A program made the position numbers and the translations under genes. 64,000 nt of DNA, taken from contig NZ_SLWR01000004.1 in the NCBI RefSeq assembly GCF_004345665.1, positions 496,001 through 560,000 of the forward strand, in the 5' to 3' direction. Under the pieces are notes generated by a model. That model was not told the origin of the DNA. It made no database searches and saw only the letters and a program-made list of their open reading frames with translations. This stretch comes from Kribbella antiqua (lineage in GTDB: Bacteria; Actinomycetota; Actinomycetes; Propionibacteriales; Kribbellaceae). Positions 1-9,552 of this stretch are shown here, piece by piece. Position 1 is the stretch's first letter; the number at the start of each line of letters is the position of its first letter.

Positions 1-142
1 CGACCCAGGTCCAGTCGTTCCGGTAGGTGCCGTCGGCAATGAAATCGTCATAGCGCTGACGGGTGACGGTGTTGACCGACTGCTGGTCGATCAACGCATG
101 AATGGTGTCGAGGTCGGCCTCGACGGTGGTGCGGATGTTCAC
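1..142 (-). CDS. GNAT-type N-acetyltransferase, N-terminal fragment (runs off window)
   Basis: From a GTG at 142, 47 codons read leftward without a stop and leave the window. A GGAGG box (complement of 147-151) lies four bases upstream of the GTG and fixes the start. The product opens with VNIRTTVEADLDTIHALI, which looks like the first strand and helix of a GNAT acetyltransferase. These enzymes transfer an acetyl group from acetyl-CoA to an amine. The acetyl-CoA binding motif would lie outside the window, so the family call rests on the N-terminus only and the substrate is unknown. Confidence 0.55.
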   Translation of the reverse strand, partial: MNIRTTVEADLDTIHALIDQQSVNTVTRQRYDDFIADGTYRNDWTWV

Positions 143-476
143 GAAACCTCCAGCAGGAGGCGCGCGGCACCGCTCAGTGCGAGTTGTGCGAGCGGATCAA
201 GCGCGCCGGGAAACAAGTCAGTGTCTTCATCGGTCGCTCCTTCCACTCGAGACGATCTCGCCGCGCCCGACAGTAGAGGTGCCACGGGGTCATAGTCCAC
301 CGATTATTCACCGACGCCCACTACGCCTCGTTCGGCGAGGTCGATGAAGAAAATTAACAGTCTCATGTGGATCGACGGTTAGGACTTTTCAAACGATTGC
401 CTAACCGGTTAACGTCCCGGGGTAACGTCGTCGACACGTTGAGTATCCCTACCGCCCCTCACGGAAGGCCTCCACG
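143..476. other. Intergenic region between divergent genes
   Basis: These 334 bases separate the leftward acetyltransferase from the rightward GH6 gene. I see no convincing coding frame. The right half (about 345-420) is more AT-rich than its surroundings and carries the palindrome at 402-411, so it probably holds the GH6 promoter. A GGAAGG-like ribosome-binding site lies at about 462-467, ahead of the ATG at 477. Confidence 0.5.
402..411. promoter_or_regulatory. Operator-like palindrome TAACCGGTTA
   Basis: A perfect 10-base palindrome with a central CCGG lies about 66 bases upstream of the first in-frame ATG of the GH6 reading frame. LacI-family repressors bind even palindromes with a central CG, and cellulase genes of actinomycetes are commonly LacI-controlled, so this is a reasonable operator candidate. 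It is not the CGAAA-type box found later in the window. No regulator gene is adjacent. Confidence 0.3.
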
Positions 477-542
477 ATGTCCACCCTGCGCATGACCACC
501 CTGGGCCTGCTCACCGCCGGACTGTTCACCATCGGCAGCTAG
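477..542 (+). pseudogene. Signal-peptide leader of the GH6 gene, ended by an in-frame TAG
   Basis: An ATG at 477 with an upstream GGAAGG box starts 21 codons that look like the first part of a secretion signal: MSTLRM, then a Leu/Ala/Gly-rich stretch ending in TIGS. An in-frame TAG at 540-542 follows. The next in-frame codons are CCT and the ATG at 546, and they continue as PMPGLAAEP, which reads as the end of the same signal peptide with a likely cleavage after LAA. A single base change (for example from TCG, TTG, TGG or CAG) would restore one continuous secreted precursor. The gene is therefore either broken by a nonsense mutation, read through, or affected by a sequencing error. Confidence 0.6.
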
Positions 543-545
543 CCT

Positions 546-1454
546 ATGCCCGGGCTGGCTGCCGAACCCCGGCTCAGCGTCGGCGTGGCTGCCGGCAACC
601 CGGTTCAGCTCACCAACGGTTTCTACGTCGACCCCAACTCCAATCCGGCCGCCTACGTGAAGCAGCACCCGGGGGCGACCGAGATCAAGACCAAGATCGC
701 CCAGAAGGCCGGCGGCCGCTGGTTCGGCAACTGGAGCGGCGACATCAAGGCCGCGGTGACGTCGTACACCAAAGCCGCCGACAGTGCGAACAAGCTGCCG
801 ATCCTGGTCGCGTACAACATCCCGGGTCGCGACTGCGGTGGTCACTCCGGCGGTGGCGCCGGGTCGCCGGCGGCGTACCGGGACTGGATCGCCAAGTTCG
901 CCGACGGCATCGGCAACCGCCCGGCCGTCGTCGTGATCGAGCCGGACGCACTGGCCCAGCTCGACTGCATGCCGGAGAACCAGCGGCAGGTCCGCCTCGA
1001 CCTGCTGAAGTACGCCGCCAACCAGTTCGCAAACAAGAACCCGAACACCTGGGCCTACATGGACGGCGGCAACTACAACTGGATCGAGGCCGGTGAGATG
1101 GCCCGGCGGCTGCGACTGGTGGACGTCGGCAAGATCCGTGGCTTCGCGCTGAACACCTCGAACTACTACACCACGCAGCAGTCGGTCTCGAAGGGGAACG
1201 CGATCAAGAGCGCGCTCGGCGGCGGCAGCCAGTTCGTCGTCGACACCAGCCGGAACGGCAACGGCTCCAACGGCGAGTGGTGCAACCCGGCCGGCCGCAA
1301 GCTCGGCGTCCCGTCCCAGGTCGGCGGCGGCGCGGACCTCCTGCTGTGGCTCAAGGTCCCCGGCGACTCTGACGGCGACTGTGGCACCGGCAAAGGCATC
1401 CCCGCCGGCACCTTCTCCCCCACCCTCGCCACCCGCCTCATCTCCGGCACCTGA
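546..1454 (+). CDS. Glycoside hydrolase family 6 (endoglucanase/cellobiohydrolase), signal peptide interrupted
   Basis: The 302-residue frame has the GH6 hallmarks. GRDCGG lies near residue 95. VIEPDALAQLDC near residue 131 contains the catalytic-acid Asp of the EPDAL signature. DTSRNGNG lies near residue 235, and the GDSDGDCGTG loop is close to the end. GH6 enzymes invert beta-1,4 linkages in cellulose outside the cell. There is no carbohydrate-binding module, so this is a bare catalytic domain. Translation from the ATG at 546 would lack an export signal, because the leader lies upstream of the TAG at 540-542. I give the open frame here, but the ancestral start is the ATG at 477. Confidence 0.8.
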   Translation: MPGLAAEPRLSVGVAAGNPVQLTNGFYVDPNSNPAAYVKQHPGATEIKTKIAQKAGGRWFGNWSGDIKAAVTSYTKAADSANKLPILVAYNIPGRDCGGHSGGGAGSPAAYRDWIAKFADGIGNRPAVVVIEPDALAQLDCMPENQRQVRLDLLKYAANQFANKNPNTWAYMDGGNYNWIEAGEMARRLRLVDVGKIRGFALNTSNYYTTQQSVSKGNAIKSALGGGSQFVVDTSRNGNGSNGEWCNPAGRKLGVPSQVGGGADLLLWLKVPGDSDGDCGTGKGIPAGTFSPTLATRLISGT

Positions 1455-1459
1455 CCCCG

Positions 1460-1507
1460 TTACGTCCGAAGAACTGTGGCCTATAGCCCTCACTTCTTCG
1501 GACGTAA
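1460..1507. repeat. Perfect 14-bp inverted repeat downstream of the GH6 gene
   Basis: The arms at 1460-1473 and 1494-1507 (TTACGTCCGAAGAA and its complement) pair perfectly around a 20-base spacer. The left arm starts six bases after the GH6 stop. There is no T-run, and the spacer is long for an intrinsic terminator. It may still be a transcript 3' end, or the trace of a small inverted-repeat element. Confidence 0.6.
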
Positions 1508-1524
1508 GCGCGAGGGACAGCAAG

Positions 1525-1558
1525 AAGGCGGTCCCGGGCGAGTGCCCGGGACCGCCTT
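1525..1558. terminator. Strong hairpin between convergent GH6 and groEL2 genes
   Basis: A 15-bp perfect GC-rich stem (1525-1539 with 1544-1558) has a four-base loop. It lies 30 bases after the groEL2 stop on the minus strand and 70 bases after the GH6 stop. Without a clear T-run it resembles the typical high-GC actinobacterial terminator and could act in both directions. Confidence 0.7.
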
Positions 1559-1588
1559 GGTGTTGCTGTGCTGTTGGACCTCAGTGGA

Positions 1589-3319
<1,731 letters not shown>

Positions 3320-3360
3320 TCATCGAGGCCGTCTTCTGTCACACGCCACGGGCAGGAGCC

Positions 3361-3387
3361 TTATCACTCTCACCCATGGAGTGCTAA
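3361..3387. promoter_or_regulatory. CIRCE operator 1 (HrcA site) upstream of groEL2
   Basis: TTATCACTC, nine bases, then GAGTGCTAA matches the CIRCE consensus TTAGCACTC-N9-GAGTGCTAA at 17 of 18 arm positions. CIRCE is the binding site of the heat-shock repressor HrcA. No hrcA gene lies in the window. Confidence 0.92.
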
Positions 3388-3394
3388 CCAAGTA

Positions 3395-3421
3395 TTAGCA
3401 CTCGCCCCAACCGAGTGCAAG
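3395..3421. promoter_or_regulatory. CIRCE operator 2 upstream of groEL2
   Basis: TTAGCACTC, nine bases, then GAGTGCAAG matches CIRCE at 16 of 18 arm positions. It starts eight bases after the first operator and ends 17 bases before the proposed GTG of the divergent acetyltransferase, so HrcA bound here could affect both directions. Confidence 0.85.
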
Positions 3422-3438
3422 CCAGCTACCGTGAGCCT

Positions 3439-3996
3439 GTGGACGTGCGACCGGCCGAACCCGGCTCCTGGGACGACGTGGCGGCCGTCATGGGCGAGCG
3501 CGGCGACCCGGCCCGCTGCTTCTGTCAGTACTTCCGCCTGCGCGGACAGCAATGGTCCGCCGCCACCCGGGAGACCAACCGGCGCGACCTCCGAGCCCAG
3601 GTCCGCTCCGGCGACCTCCCGCCCGGCGTACTCGCGTACGACGACAACGCACCGGTCGGCTGGTGTGCAGTAGCACCCCGTACGGCGTACCCACGCGTGC
3701 TCGCCTCCCCCAGCTGGCGCACCGACCACCCGGACGCCTGGGTGATCACCTGCTTCGTCGTACCGGTCGGCCACCGCCGCCAGGGCGTCGCCGGGGAGCT
3801 GGCACGCGGCGCGGTTGAGTTCGCCCGGACCTACGGCGCTCAGACGGTCGAGGGCTGCGCGGTCGATACGGCCCAGGCGTCTGGTGTCTCCTCGGCCGAC
3901 CTCTACCGCGGCCCGCTCAACGTCTTCCTGGACGCCGGCTTCAAGGAAGTCGGCCGCACCAACCCCCGCTGGGTCCTCGTCCGCCGAACCCTCTAA
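3439..3996 (+). CDS. GNAT family N-acetyltransferase
   Basis: The product is about 185 residues. It has the GNAT core: FVVPVGHRRQGVAGELA is the strand-4/acetyl-CoA pyrophosphate motif (V-x-x-x-x-R-x-x-G-x-A). The enzyme should acetylate a small molecule or protein amine; the substrate cannot be read from sequence. The start is uncertain. I chose the GTG at 3439, which opens VDVRPAEPGSW. The frame stays open to a GTG at 3415, but that lies inside the CIRCE operator. The gene is divergent from groEL2, and its last bases overlap the stop of the convergent YjbR gene. Confidence 0.8.
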   Translation: MDVRPAEPGSWDDVAAVMGERGDPARCFCQYFRLRGQQWSAATRETNRRDLRAQVRSGDLPPGVLAYDDNAPVGWCAVAPRTAYPRVLASPSWRTDHPDAWVITCFVVPVGHRRQGVAGELARGAVEFARTYGAQTVEGCAVDTAQASGVSSADLYRGPLNVFLDAGFKEVGRTNPRWVLVRRTL

Positions 3997-4325
3997 GCCA
4001 GCTGGGCGATCAGGTACTTCGGCGCTGTGAGCCGCCAGGCCTCGGTCACCAGCTCGCGCAACTCCTCGTCGTCGGCCCTGGCGATGTCGACGTCGAGCCA
4101 GGCGAACCGGCCGGATGCCCACGATGGCGAGTACACCTCTGGATCTTCGGCCACCAGCGCCTCTTGCTCCTCCCGCAGCGCCTTGAGCAAGAGCCGCGTC
4201 CCGTCCTCCGACATGTACGCGAAACTCTTCTTCCGCACCTTGAAGACCGGCTGCCCAGCCCAGCCCTCGTCCTCCTCCACGCCCGGCAACCCGAGCACCA
4301 CCTTCGGCAGCACGTCGACGTCCAT
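3993..4325 (-). CDS. MmcQ/YjbR family protein
   Basis: The 110-residue protein starts MDVDVLPKVVLGLPGVEED and has the compact YjbR fold signature: W-G-Q-P-V-F-K-V near residue 25, then FAYMSEDG, and a final LVTEAWRLTAPKYL helix. The family is predicted to bind DNA through a CyaY-like fold, but its biological role is not established. The frame stays open upstream to 4409; I prefer the inner ATG because homologous proteins begin at this helix. Confidence 0.75.
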   Translation of the reverse strand: MDVDVLPKVVLGLPGVEEDEGWAGQPVFKVRKKSFAYMSEDGTRLLLKALREEQEALVAEDPEVYSPSWASGRFAWLDVDIARADDEELRELVTEAWRLTAPKYLIAQLA

Positions 4326-4513
4326 CCCATGACGGTAAACACGCCCGCCGACAGTTTCAGCGGTGAACCGGCCGAAGCGAATCGACGTACTGTCAGGCCG
4401 GGGTTCCACGAAAGTTGTCAGGGAGGCGGGATCAGGGATCCAGGGGTCGGATCAGGGGTGGGTCGGTACCGATCCTGATGTGGTGGAGGGGGCTCAGGCA
4501 GGACAGTTGAGAT

Positions 4514-4852
4514 ATGACGAACTCGAACGCACCGTTCTCCAACCTGTCCGGCAAGGTCCTCCGTCGCTCCCGCGACCAGCGGATGCTCTCCGGTGTCTCC
4601 GGCGGCATCGCCGAGTACCTGAACATCGACGTGACCCTGGTCCGGCTCGCCATCGTCGGTCTCACGCTGATCACCGGCGGCACCGCCCTGATCGGCTACG
4701 CGGTCGCCTGGATCGTGATTCCGGAGTCCGACGGCAAGGCTGTCTGGCAGAACGTCCAGCAGTCTGTGAACCAGCCCACCACCCCGGAGGCCGACATCGC
4801 CTCCCGCATCTACGACGACACCACCACCAACAACAAGCCCCCGGCGGCGTGA
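4514..4852 (+). CDS. PspC domain-containing small membrane protein
   Basis: The 112-residue protein contains a PspC domain. KVLRRSRDQRMLSGVSGG near residue 14 and AEYLNIDVTLVRLAIV are the family signature. A hydrophobic segment ending YAVAWIVIPE follows. The polar tail (residues 73-112) is rich in Gln, Thr, Asn and Pro. PspC proteins sit in the cytoplasmic membrane and respond to envelope stress. Here the gene stands alone, without other psp genes. Confidence 0.88.
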   Translation: MTNSNAPFSNLSGKVLRRSRDQRMLSGVSGGIAEYLNIDVTLVRLAIVGLTLITGGTALIGYAVAWIVIPESDGKAVWQNVQQSVNQPTTPEADIASRIYDDTTTNNKPPAA

Positions 4853-4892
4853 CCCGGACTGCGCCTCAGCGCGCAGCCACCAAACGCGCGGC

Positions 4893-4919
4893 AGGGTGAC
4901 CGCAAGCCCTCGTCACCCT
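4893..4919. terminator. Hairpin between convergent pspC and gdpD genes
   Basis: AGGGTGAC (4893-4900) pairs with GTCACCCT (4912-4919) around an 11-base loop, in the 80-base gap between two converging genes. It probably ends both transcripts. Confidence 0.5.
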
Positions 4920-4932
4920 TCCGCTGCCACCT

Positions 4933-5901
4933 CTAGACGTTCAGGGCGGCGGTGCGGCGTATGGCGGCTGCTGCTTGGTCTGGGTGGTCGGCGAAGAGGC
5001 CTTCGATGCCTAGGCGGGCGAAGCGGGAGAGTTCCGTCTGGAAGTCGATGTCGGTGGGGAGGAAGCGGCGTTCGGCGCGGAAGGTCCAGACCTGGACTGC
5101 TAGACCTGCGCGGTGCGCTTGGTCGACCAGGCGGGTCGGCTCGCAGAGTGCGCCGGTCGGGGTGCGTGGGATGACCAGGTCCTTGTGGGGAGCCAGTGCG
5201 TGCGCGTACGTCGACACCTCGCGCAGACCGGCCGGCTGGATCAGGTCGGCGAAGGTACGCCCGTCACCCGTGCGCAGGAAGTCGTTCGGCGCGCCCTGCG
5301 AGTCCACCAGCTGCACCAGCGGCACGCTGGTCATGACTGACAACCGCCGCAGGCTGGTCGGCTCGAACGACTGCACCATGATCTCGTCGCTGCGCAGCCC
5401 GAGTTGCAGTATCCGCTCTGTCAGCAGCTCCTCCAGCGGCAGTCCGACCCGCCGGAAGTACGCCGGGTGCTTGATCTCCGGCAGTACGCCGATCGGCCGC
5501 CCGAGCCGCTGCGACTCCTGCCTGGCCAGCGCCACCACGTCGTCGAACGTGGGGATGGCCTCCAGCCCGTCGTACGACGTGTTGGCCGCGCGCAGGGCGG
5601 GCATCCGCTCCCGGGCCCGCAGGGTGCGCAGTTCGGCGTAGGTGAAGTCCTCGACGAACCAGCCGGTGACAGCGGTCCCGTCGATGACCTTGGTGAGCTT
5701 CCGGTCCGCGAACACCGGGTGGTCGGCGACGTCCGTCGTACCGGAGATCTCGTTCTCGTGCCGGCACACCAGGACGCCGTCGAGCGTGGCGACCAGGTCC
5801 GGCTCCAGGTAGTCGGCTCCCTGCGACGCAGCCAGGCGGTACGCCGCCGGCGTGTGTTCCGGGCGATAACCACTCGCTCCCCGATGCGCGATCACCAGCA
5901 T
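4933..5901 (-). CDS. Glycerophosphodiester phosphodiesterase
   Basis: The 322-residue protein starts MLVIAHRGASGYRPEHT, the GDPD active-site signature in which HRG and the downstream E-x-D (LEPDLVATLDG) bind the divalent metal. H-E-N in VCRHENE is the second catalytic region. It hydrolyses glycerophosphodiesters from phospholipid turnover to glycerol-3-phosphate and an alcohol. No signal peptide is seen if translation starts at 5901. An upstream in-frame start (5955) would add a basic stretch with no obvious leader function. The gene is divergent from the ABC exporter at 6057. Confidence 0.9.
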   Translation of the reverse strand: MLVIAHRGASGYRPEHTPAAYRLAASQGADYLEPDLVATLDGVLVCRHENEISGTTDVADHPVFADRKLTKVIDGTAVTGWFVEDFTYAELRTLRARERMPALRAANTSYDGLEAIPTFDDVVALARQESQRLGRPIGVLPEIKHPAYFRRVGLPLEELLTERILQLGLRSDEIMVQSFEPTSLRRLSVMTSVPLVQLVDSQGAPNDFLRTGDGRTFADLIQPAGLREVSTYAHALAPHKDLVIPRTPTGALCEPTRLVDQAHRAGLAVQVWTFRAERRFLPTDIDFQTELSRFARLGIEGLFADHPDQAAAAIRRTAALNV

Positions 5902-6056
5902 GGTTCCAGCACAGGCGGCGGAAGTGGCCCGGCGGGAACTCGTTGCCCAACGCAAGGTGAAGCTCTCTTGATCACCACGGTCCGCCGCCGGACCGTCACC
6001 GCGGCCGGATAATTCGCATGCGTTCTGTCGGTGCCGACGCCTAGCCTGAGAAGGCT

Positions 6057-7775
6057 ATGAAACAACTGCCTCTGGCCGATCCCGGCGTCCCTGATCACCG
6101 CTCGCCTGCCCGCTATCTGTTGTGGGTCGCGCGGGGGCAATGGCGCACGCTCGCGGGCGGGATGACGTTCGGCATCCTGTGGATGGCCGCGCAGGCGTTC
6201 ATCCCGGCGATCCTCGGCAAGGCGATCGACGAGGGCATCGCCGCGCGCGACGGCGAGCGGCTGCTGCACTGGACCGTGGCGCTGTTCGTGGTCGGCGTCG
6301 TCCAGGCGCTGGCCGGCATCATGCGGCACCGGTTCGCGGTGACCAACTGGCTGACCTCGGCGTACCGCACGGTTCAGGTGGTGACGCGGAAGTCGGCCGA
6401 CCTCGGCGCGACGCTGCCGAAGCACCTGGCCACCGGTGAAGTGGTCAGCATCGGCGCGGGCGACCTCGCCTACATCGGCAACCTGATGGAGATCTCGGCC
6501 CGGTTCACCGGCGCGATCTTCGCGTTCGTCGTGGTCGCGTCGATCCTGCTGTCGACGTCGACGACGCTCGGCCTGGTCGTGCTCATCGGCGTACCGGTGA
6601 TGCTGTTCTGCCTCGGCCCGATGCTGCGGCCGCTGCACAAGCGGCAGTCCGCCCAGCGCGAGGCGGTCGGCGAGCTGAACTCGCTGGGCTCCGACATCGT
6701 CGCCGGCCTGCGGGTGCTGCGCGGGATCGGCGGTGAGGAGTCGTTCTCCCGCAGGTACCGCGGCGAGTCCCAGCAGGTCCGGCAGGCCGGTGTCGGCGTC
6801 GCGCGGATCCAGTCCGTGCTCGACGCGGCGCAGGTGCTGCTGCCAGGCATCTTCGTGGTGCTCGTGGTCGGTCTCGGCGCGCACTTCGCGCTGCGCGGCG
6901 ACCTCAGCGCCGGCTCGCTCGTAGCGTTCTACGGCTACGCCACTTTCCTCGTCCTGCCGCTGCGTACGGCGACAGAGTTCGCCAACCAGCTGATGCGCGG
7001 CCTGGTCGCGGCACGCCGAGTGATCCGGGTGCTGTCGCTGCAGCCCGACATCACTGAGCCGGCCCAGCCAGTGCGGCTGCCGGACCGCGGCGACCTGGTC
7101 GACCCGGTCTCCGGCATCCGCGCCCGCGACGGCCTGCTCACCGCGATCGTGTCCGCAGAGCCAGACAGCTATGCCGAGCTGGCCGACCGCCTGGGTCGGT
7201 ACGACGACACCAGCGAGGTCCGGTACGGCGGAGTCACTCTGGCCAGCGCCACCCGGGAGGACGTGCGTGCGCGCATCCTGGTGAGCGACACCGGCGCCCA
7301 GCTGTTCACCGGCACGCTGCGCCAGGAGCTGGACCCGGACAACCGCCGTACCGACGAAGAAGTGATGGCAGCGATGCGTACGGCGTCCGCCGAGGACGTG
7401 CTGGTGGCGCTGACGGACGGGCTCGACTCCGAGGTGGAGGAGAAGGGCCGGTCGTTCTCCGGTGGGCAGCGGCAGCGACTGGTGCTAGTGCGTGCGCTGC
7501 TGGCGGACCCGGCTGTGCTGGTCCTGGTCGAGCCGACGTCGGCGGTCGACGCGCACACCGAGGCGCGGATCGCGGACCGGCTGCGCGACCAGCGGTCCGG
7601 CCGGAGCACCGTCGTACTGACCGCGAGCCCGCTACTGCTGGACCGCGTCGACGAGGTCATCTTCGTCGCGGCCGGCCGAGTCGTTGCCACCGGCAAACAC
7701 CGTGCGCTGCTCGACAGCGAGCCGCTGTACCGCAGGACCGTCACCAGAGAGACCGAAGAGGAGGTGCTGGCATGA
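6057..7775 (+). CDS. ABC exporter half-transporter with degenerate ATPase domain (subunit A)
   Basis: The 572-residue protein has an N-terminal six-helix exporter membrane domain (about residues 20-310) and a C-terminal nucleotide-binding domain. That domain is strikingly eroded. The Walker A P-loop is absent (SAEPDSYAEL stands in its place), the Walker B aspartate is replaced (VLVLVEPTS) and the switch histidine is missing (LTASPLL). The signature FSGGQRQR is intact. It can therefore lend its signature to the partner's ATP but cannot bind ATP normally itself. An AGAAGG box lies just upstream of the ATG. The stop overlaps the next start as ATGA, so the two halves are made together. The substrate is unknown. 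Confidence 0.9.
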   Translation: MKQLPLADPGVPDHRSPARYLLWVARGQWRTLAGGMTFGILWMAAQAFIPAILGKAIDEGIAARDGERLLHWTVALFVVGVVQALAGIMRHRFAVTNWLTSAYRTVQVVTRKSADLGATLPKHLATGEVVSIGAGDLAYIGNLMEISARFTGAIFAFVVVASILLSTSTTLGLVVLIGVPVMLFCLGPMLRPLHKRQSAQREAVGELNSLGSDIVAGLRVLRGIGGEESFSRRYRGESQQVRQAGVGVARIQSVLDAAQVLLPGIFVVLVVGLGAHFALRGDLSAGSLVAFYGYATFLVLPLRTATEFANQLMRGLVAARRVIRVLSLQPDITEPAQPVRLPDRGDLVDPVSGIRARDGLLTAIVSAEPDSYAELADRLGRYDDTSEVRYGGVTLASATREDVRARILVSDTGAQLFTGTLRQELDPDNRRTDEEVMAAMRTASAEDVLVALTDGLDSEVEEKGRSFSGGQRQRLVLVRALLADPAVLVLVEPTSAVDAHTEARIADRLRDQRSGRSTVVLTASPLLLDRVDEVIFVAAGRVVATGKHRALLDSEPLYRRTVTRETEEEVLA

Positions 7776-9508
7776 GGCAGATCCTGCCTGTCGCGGACTC
7801 TGCCCAGATCCGCCGGCACGCACGCCGGCTGGCCCGGCGGCATCCGCGGTCGTTGGTGATCGCGCTGCTGCTGCACGGCCTGGCCGCGATCACTGGCCTG
7901 GCCGCGCCGCGGCTGATCGGCGACCTGGTCGAGGACGTCCAGAACGGCACGACCGCGGCCAAGGTCAACCAAGTGATCCTGGTCATCGCGGTGTTCATCG
8001 TGGTGCAGTCGCTGCTCACCCGCTGGGCGCGGTTCCGCTCGTTCGCGCTCGGCGAGCAGGTGCTGGCCGAGCTGCGCGAGGACTTCGTCGACAACGCGCT
8101 CGCGCTGCCGATCGGCACGGTCGAGCGGGCTGGCACCGGCGATCTGCTGTCGCGGACCTCGCGTGACGTCGACACGCTGTCGCGCACCGTCCGGTTCGCC
8201 GTACCGGAGACGATCATCGCGTCGGTCACCGTGCTGTTCACGGTCGGCGCGACGATGCTCGTGGGCGTCTGGGTGCTGGTGCCGCTGGTGGCGATGGTCC
8301 CGGCGCTCTGGCTGGGCACGCGGTGGTACCTGCGTCGCGCGAAGGACGGCTACCTGCGCGAGAACGCGGCGTACGCCCAGATGACGAGCTCGCTGGCGGA
8401 GACCGTCGAGGGCGCTCGTACGGTCGAGGCGCTGCGGCGGTACGACGAGCGCGTACGGCGGGGCGATGGCGACATCCGCGGCTCCTACAACGCCGAGCGG
8501 TACACCTTGTTCCTCCGGACCGTGTACTTCCCGATCGCCGAGATCGGGTACCTCGTGCCGGTCGTGGGGACGCTGGTGTTCGGCGGCTGGCTGCACATCA
8601 ACAACCACGTCTCGCTGGGCGCGGTGACCGCCGCCGTGCTGTACGTCAACCAGCTGATCGACCCGGTCGACCGGCTGCTCTCCTGGCTCGACGAACTGCA
8701 GTCGGGTGGTGCCGCGTTCGCCCGCCTGCTGGGCATCAGCGACGTACCGGACGACCGGACGCCATCCGGCCAGTCGCCGTCCGGTGAGCTCGTCGAGGCG
8801 AGCGACGTGCGGTTCTCGTACGTCGACGGCCGCGACGTGCTGCACGGTGTCGACTTGACCATCCAGCCGGGTGAGCGGGTCGCGATGGTCGGGCCGTCCG
8901 GCGCGGGCAAGTCGACACTCGGGCGGCTGGTCGCGGGCATCCACCCGCCGCGGACCGGTTCCGTCACCGTCGGCGGGGTCGGGATGACCGAACTGCCGCT
9001 GGACGAGCTGCGCAAGCAGGTCGCGCTGGTCACGCAGGAGCACCACGTCTTCGTGGGGACCCTGCGCGACAACTTGTCGATGGCTCGGCCGTCAGCGTCC
9101 GACGAGGACCTGCTGGATGCGCTCGAGGCAGTCGATGCGCGCGAGTGGGCTTCGGCCTTGCCTGATGGGCTCGACACGCGGGTCGGGTCGGGGCAGCTGG
9201 CGCTCACGCCGGCGCAGGCGCAGCAGTTGGCGTTGGCTCGACTCGTGCTGGCCGATCCACACACGCTCGTACTGGATGAGGCGACCTCACTGATCGACCC
9301 GCGGGCGGCTCGGCACATGGAGCGTTCGCTGGCCGCCGTACTGGAGGGCCGGACGGTGATCGCGATCGCCCACCGCCTCTACACCGCCCACGACGCCGAC
9401 CGCGTCGCAGTGGTTGAGGACGGCCGCATCACCGAGCTCGGCAGCCACGACGAGCTCGTAGCCCGGCAGGGCTCCTACGCCGCCCTCTGGAACTCCTGGC
9501 ACGGATAG
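7772..9508 (+). CDS. ABC exporter half-transporter with catalytic ATPase domain (subunit B)
   Basis: The 578-residue partner of the preceding gene has the exporter membrane domain first, then the ATPase domain. Its Walker A (GPSGAGKST), Q-loop (VTQEHHVF), Walker B (LVLDEATS) and H-loop (AIAHRL) are all canonical. Its signature is not: LTPAQAQQ replaces LSGGQ. The defects complement those of subunit A, so the heterodimer should have one working ATP site, made of Walker motifs from B and signature from A. A strong hairpin follows 2 bases after the stop. Confidence 0.92.
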   Translation: MRQILPVADSAQIRRHARRLARRHPRSLVIALLLHGLAAITGLAAPRLIGDLVEDVQNGTTAAKVNQVILVIAVFIVVQSLLTRWARFRSFALGEQVLAELREDFVDNALALPIGTVERAGTGDLLSRTSRDVDTLSRTVRFAVPETIIASVTVLFTVGATMLVGVWVLVPLVAMVPALWLGTRWYLRRAKDGYLRENAAYAQMTSSLAETVEGARTVEALRRYDERVRRGDGDIRGSYNAERYTLFLRTVYFPIAEIGYLVPVVGTLVFGGWLHINNHVSLGAVTAAVLYVNQLIDPVDRLLSWLDELQSGGAAFARLLGISDVPDDRTPSGQSPSGELVEASDVRFSYVDGRDVLHGVDLTIQPGERVAMVGPSGAGKSTLGRLVAGIHPPRTGSVTVGGVGMTELPLDELRKQVALVTQEHHVFVGTLRDNLSMARPSASDEDLLDALEAVDAREWASALPDGLDTRVGSGQLALTPAQAQQLALARLVLADPHTLVLDEATSLIDPRAARHMERSLAAVLEGRTVIAIAHRLYTAHDADRVAVVEDGRITELGSHDELVARQGSYAALWNSWHG

Positions 9509-9510
9509 CA

Positions 9511-9545
9511 AGAACCCCCGCCCGTTTTCGGTGGGCGGGGGTTCT
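9511..9545. terminator. Terminator between ABC exporter and Erm-type gene
   Basis: A perfect 13-bp stem (9511-9523 with 9533-9545) has a nine-base loop, directly after the ABC transporter stop and eight bases from the stop of the convergent methyltransferase gene. It can serve both strands. Confidence 0.85.
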
Positions 9546-9552
9546 GCTCCTT

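Noticed and set aside
459..1523. Minus-strand open frame of 354 codons opposite the GH6 gene
   Set aside because: The GH6 motifs on the plus strand are unmistakable; the antisense product has no recognisable domain.
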